Source: DASUFH01 sp036274645 (GTDB lineage: Bacteria; Acidobacteriota; Terriglobia; 20CM-2-55-15). Taken from it: a stretch of DNA of 7,244 nt. The translations under genes were made by a program, and so were the position numbers. This document shows, in pieces, positions 4,606 through 7,244 of the stretch. A model generated the notes under the pieces. That model was not told the DNA's origin and did no database searches. It saw nothing but the letters and a program-made list of their open reading frames with translations. The stretch is from assembly GCA_036274645.1 (NCBI GenBank), contig DASUFH010000235.1, positions 1 to 7,244 on the forward strand, given 5' to 3'. Position 1 is the stretch's first letter, and the number at the start of each line of letters is the position of its first letter.

Positions 4606-7244
4606 TCACCGCACGATGAAGCGTGTTGGAGGCTCAACGACCTGTTCATCGGGATTGTTGTAGTCGTACAGGACGGATGGCGCGGACAACGCGTCAATGC
4701 TGTAACGGGCGCGGAACCGGAACTGAAAGGTCCCACCGTCGGAACCGCGTGGCCAGAAATACGCGACGATACGGTCCGGACCAATTTCGTAACGGTACAA
4801 CACCGAACTCTTCTCTAGCGCGCGATCCAGGGATTCGCGATCCACTTCCGCGCCCGGAGGCAAACCGATTTCTCCGAGCAGCATCCCATAGCGCGCCGCG
4901 CCCTTTCGATTCACCTCAGCGGTTCCGGTGAACATTTCGCCGACCTGTCCCTCGGTCCGGTCAAACCGGACGTTCATGCGAACGAGGGACTCGGCGGAAT
5001 TCTGCGCGGCGTGATCTGTCCAGGGGAGATGCCAGCTTCTGATCATCTGCACCCAGGCCGCGCCGCCGGTGTTGACGAATTCGACGCGATTCGAGCCGGG
5101 ACCAAGAAAGCGCGAAATGTCGAACGTGATCGGCGCGCTGACCGCGCCATTGCGCGGCAGCGGAATCGTCTGGACGATGCGTCCATTGACGAGCGCGTCG
5201 ATTTTTCCGCCCTTGCCGCTATCCTCGTCCGTCTGGCCGAGGATCAGCGACAGGGCGTCGAGCGCGCGCATGGTCGCCTGCATGGAAGACCAGACGCCGT
5301 TGCGATCTTTGTGGCGGAACAGGAAGACCAGTCCGCGATCGATGAGCGATCGTGTTCGATCCGTCTCCAGTCCCACTTCGAGACCTGCCGCCAGCGCGCG
5401 GATGCTGAGAGCGGAGGCTTCGATCTCACCGGCCGGCCCCCACGCGTAGAATGGCAGCAGCCCGTTTGTTTCCCACGACGCCTCGTCGCCTTCGGCCCGG
5501 GCCAGACGCTCCAACTGCCCGAGCGCCCACTTCGCCATGTCGCGATCCCCGTGATGGAGCGCGGCCAGCGCAAGCATGGCAAACGTGTAGGGCTCCATCG
5601 ATTCGCCGGCGGGACCGCGCGCGAAGGCCAGCGCGTCGGCCACGTTGTGGCGATCCTGGGAGCGCAGGGAGCGGGCGACAACCGCATCCGACAGGGCCTC
5701 TGCCACGAGACTCGTCAGATTCAGGACGGCGCCTGGACTCGCGCCGGGCGCAGGCGACCAGCTGCCGTCAGCGCGCTGGCGCGCAGCCAGCCAGAGGATG
5801 GCGCGGTCGAAGGCCTCTTCGTCGATGTCGATGAACTCCCGGGCGCCGGAAAGAAACCGGACCGCATACGCGGTCAGCGCCACATCGGGTTCGCCATGTC
5901 CCCAATAGGTAAACCCGCCGTCCGGCGACTGGTATGCCTTGAGCTGTTGGTATCCATCCTGAAGATACCGGTTCGCCGTCGTCGCCAGCGGTCCCAGGCG
6001 CCGCCCGCTGTCCGCTGCGAAACGCAGCAACATCAGGCTGGGATACGTCGAGGAAATCACCTGCTCGCCGCAGCCGTGCGGCCGTTCCATGATGCCTTCG
6101 ATTGCTCCGGCGATATGAGAAGCCTGATCGGGATAGATCGCGACGCGCGCGCTTATCGCGCCGTGGACCGCGTTGGGCGGCGCAACGACGTCGAATGCGG
6201 ATTTTGACTGGACCACGCGATTGTCGATCGCGGTCATCTCCCGTCCGTTCGGATGCACGGTCACCGGCTTCTCCATGCTGTCGCCGGCGGACGCTCCGAT
6301 CGCCGTCACACGCTGCAGGCCGTTGCGAACTGCTGCAACCGCCTCGATACCGAACGTGGTCTTTACCGTTTCCCCGCTCCGGACACTCGCTTTCTGCTCC
6401 GCCGTGTCGATCGCGCGGAACCACGATTCGGGTTTCATCACGATGTCGACGTTCTGATCCCGGTCCAGATAATTGCGGATCGTCACGGGCAGGGCGATCG
6501 TGTCGCCTTCAGTCAATGTGCGCGGGGGATCATGCTCCACGAAGAACGGCTGGTAGCTGAAAAACGCCGTCCTGGCGCGCGCAACGCGACCGTCCATCGT
6601 GGAGGCAATCGCCACCACCTGCCACTCCGTCATGTTATCGGGAACCTTGAAACGCAGTTCCGCGCGCCCATTGCGATGTGTTTCCAGCGCAGGCCGCCAG
6701 ATGAGCGTCTCCGGAAAGTACTGACGCAGTCGGGGAGTAAATCCGGGCTTCTGGACTGCGGGAGGCCGAGGAGTCCCGGCCGTCTCGGGCGGCGCCTCCA
6801 CGCCGGGGTTGAAGCCCGCCAGCGGCATGGCTCGATATCCCGGCAGCGTCGTGATCAAGGCAAGCGGGTCATTGCCGGTCAGGGGCGCCGAGTCCAGCGA
6901 TGATGTGTCGACCTCATCGGCGGGATTGGCGCGAGGAGTGTTCAGGAACCAGGCGTCCACCCCCAGGTAGGTCTCCTTCCCGGCATGGACGGGAATCTCA
7001 CTGATGAAGCGTCGATTGTCTCCTTCGCCGATGGTCGCGCGATAGTATCCGGGCTTCAGGTCGGCAAATACCAGAACGCCATCGTTATCCGTGGTTCCGG
7101 TGGACAGTTCACGCCCCCGAAGATCGAAGAGGGTGACGCGACCACCTCTAAACTCCCGGACACCAGGAAACTGTGTCCTGTACATGTGGACCCCGATCGA
7201 TCCACTGGCGCCGGCCTGATCCTCGGAGGACAACACGCGCCCTT
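4606..7244 (-). CDS. Alpha-2-macroglobulin family thioester protein, N-terminus cut by window edge
   Basis: The frame is open from the right edge to TGA 4606-4608. A GTG at 7236 is in frame, but GGG CGC precede it with no stop and the sequence there is already inside a beta-sandwich domain. The true start therefore lies outside; bacterial family members usually exceed 1,500 residues. Residues below count from the GTG. A macroglobulin-like sandwich covers about 28-95 and a Pro-rich linker about 100-172. The A2M domain starts at FPETLIWRP (174-182). The thioester domain spans about 365-665, with GCGEQ at 388-392 (6061-6075) and helical repeats such as SPDGGFTYWG and ALTAYAVRFL. Residues about 750-870 resemble the receptor-binding domain. 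In the family, target protease cleaves a bait region, and the thioester then covalently traps it. Bacterial forms are envelope proteins thought to guard against foreign proteases. All thioester residues are intact, so it is probably active. No penicillin-binding-protein 1C gene, a frequent partner, is in view. Confidence 0.93.
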   Translation of the reverse strand, partial: GRVLSSEDQAGASGSIGVHMYRTQFPGVREFRGGRVTLFDLRGRELSTGTTDNDGVLVFADLKPGYYRATIGEGDNRRFISEIPVHAGKETYLGVDAWFLNTPRANPADEVDTSSLDSAPLTGNDPLALITTLPGYRAMPLAGFNPGVEAPPETAGTPRPPAVQKPGFTPRLRQYFPETLIWRPALETHRNGRAELRFKVPDNMTEWQVVAIASTMDGRVARARTAFFSYQPFFVEHDPPRTLTEGDTIALPVTIRNYLDRDQNVDIVMKPESWFRAIDTAEQKASVRSGETVKTTFGIEAVAAVRNGLQRVTAIGASAGDSMEKPVTVHPNGREMTAIDNRVVQSKSAFDVVAPPNAVHGAISARVAIYPDQASHIAGAIEGIMERPHGCGEQVISSTYPSLMLLRFAADSGRRLGPLATTANRYLQDGYQQLKAYQSPDGGFTYWGHGEPDVALTAYAVRFLSGAREFIDIDEEAFDRAILWLAARQRADGSWSPAPGASPGAVLNLTSLVAEALSDAVVARSLRSQDRHNVADALAFARGPAGESMEPYTFAMLALAALHHGDRDMAKWALGQLERLARAEGDEASWETNGLLPFYAWGPAGEIEASALSIRALAAGLEVGLETDRTRSLIDRGLVFLFRHKDRNGVWSSMQATMRALDALSLILGQTDEDSGKGGKIDALVNGRIVQTIPLPRNGAVSAPITFDISRFLGPGSNRVEFVNTGGAAWVQMIRSWHLPWTDHAAQNSAESLVRMNVRFDRTEGQVGEMFTGTAEVNRKGAARYGMLLGEIGLPPGAEVDRESLDRALEKSSVLYRYEIGPDRIVAYFWPRGSDGGTFQFRFRARYSIDALSAPSVLYDYNNPDEQVVEPPTRFIVR

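Noticed and set aside
5011..6207. Plus-strand 398-residue open frame, and another at 6253-6903, antisense to the macroglobulin
   Set aside because: Both lie opposite conserved thioester and macroglobulin domains and have shadow-like composition.
7234..7236. GTG as the true start of the macroglobulin
   Set aside because: The frame stays open to the window edge, the sequence there is mid-domain with no signal peptide, and family members are much longer.

Overview
The window is about 60 % GC bacterial DNA, most likely from a soil-type Acidobacteriota (inference). The support is the combination of a secreted protein built of carboxypeptidase-regulatory-like beta-sandwich repeats, a large thioester alpha-2-macroglobulin, and a small membrane-anchored helical protein of a kind I associate with that phylum. 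There is no rRNA or other decisive marker, so the taxonomic call is tentative.

Layout from left to right. Bases 1-1095 (minus) hold the N-terminal 365 codons of a secreted carboxypeptidase-regulatory-like protein that runs off the left edge. A 260-bp divergent spacer follows, then a 135-residue membrane-anchored small protein on the plus strand (1356-1763). A 211-bp convergent spacer (1764-1974) carries two adjacent inverted-repeat units of about 60 bp. Next is a complete tex gene for an RNA-binding transcription accessory protein (1975-4338, minus). The 267-bp spacer 4339-4605 is a patchwork: a 46-bp degenerate copy of part of the neighbouring macroglobulin gene, a 10-bp-period direct repeat, and a strong palindrome. 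Bases 4606 to the right edge (minus) hold the C-terminal 878 codons of an alpha-2-macroglobulin with an intact GCGEQ thioester; its N-terminal part lies outside the window.

The four genes do not form an obvious single pathway. The macroglobulin and the regulatory-repeat protein are both expected outside the cytoplasmic membrane, the small protein is expected to be anchored in it, and Tex is a cytoplasmic housekeeping factor. The macroglobulin and tex are codirectional, but the 267-bp repeat-bearing gap argues against tight operon coupling.

I found no convincing new defence, mobile or biosynthetic system. The most unusual content is in the intergenic DNA: the macroglobulin relic between its parent gene and tex, and the two inverted-repeat units between the convergent genes. 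No tRNA, rRNA, CRISPR array or transposase gene was seen.
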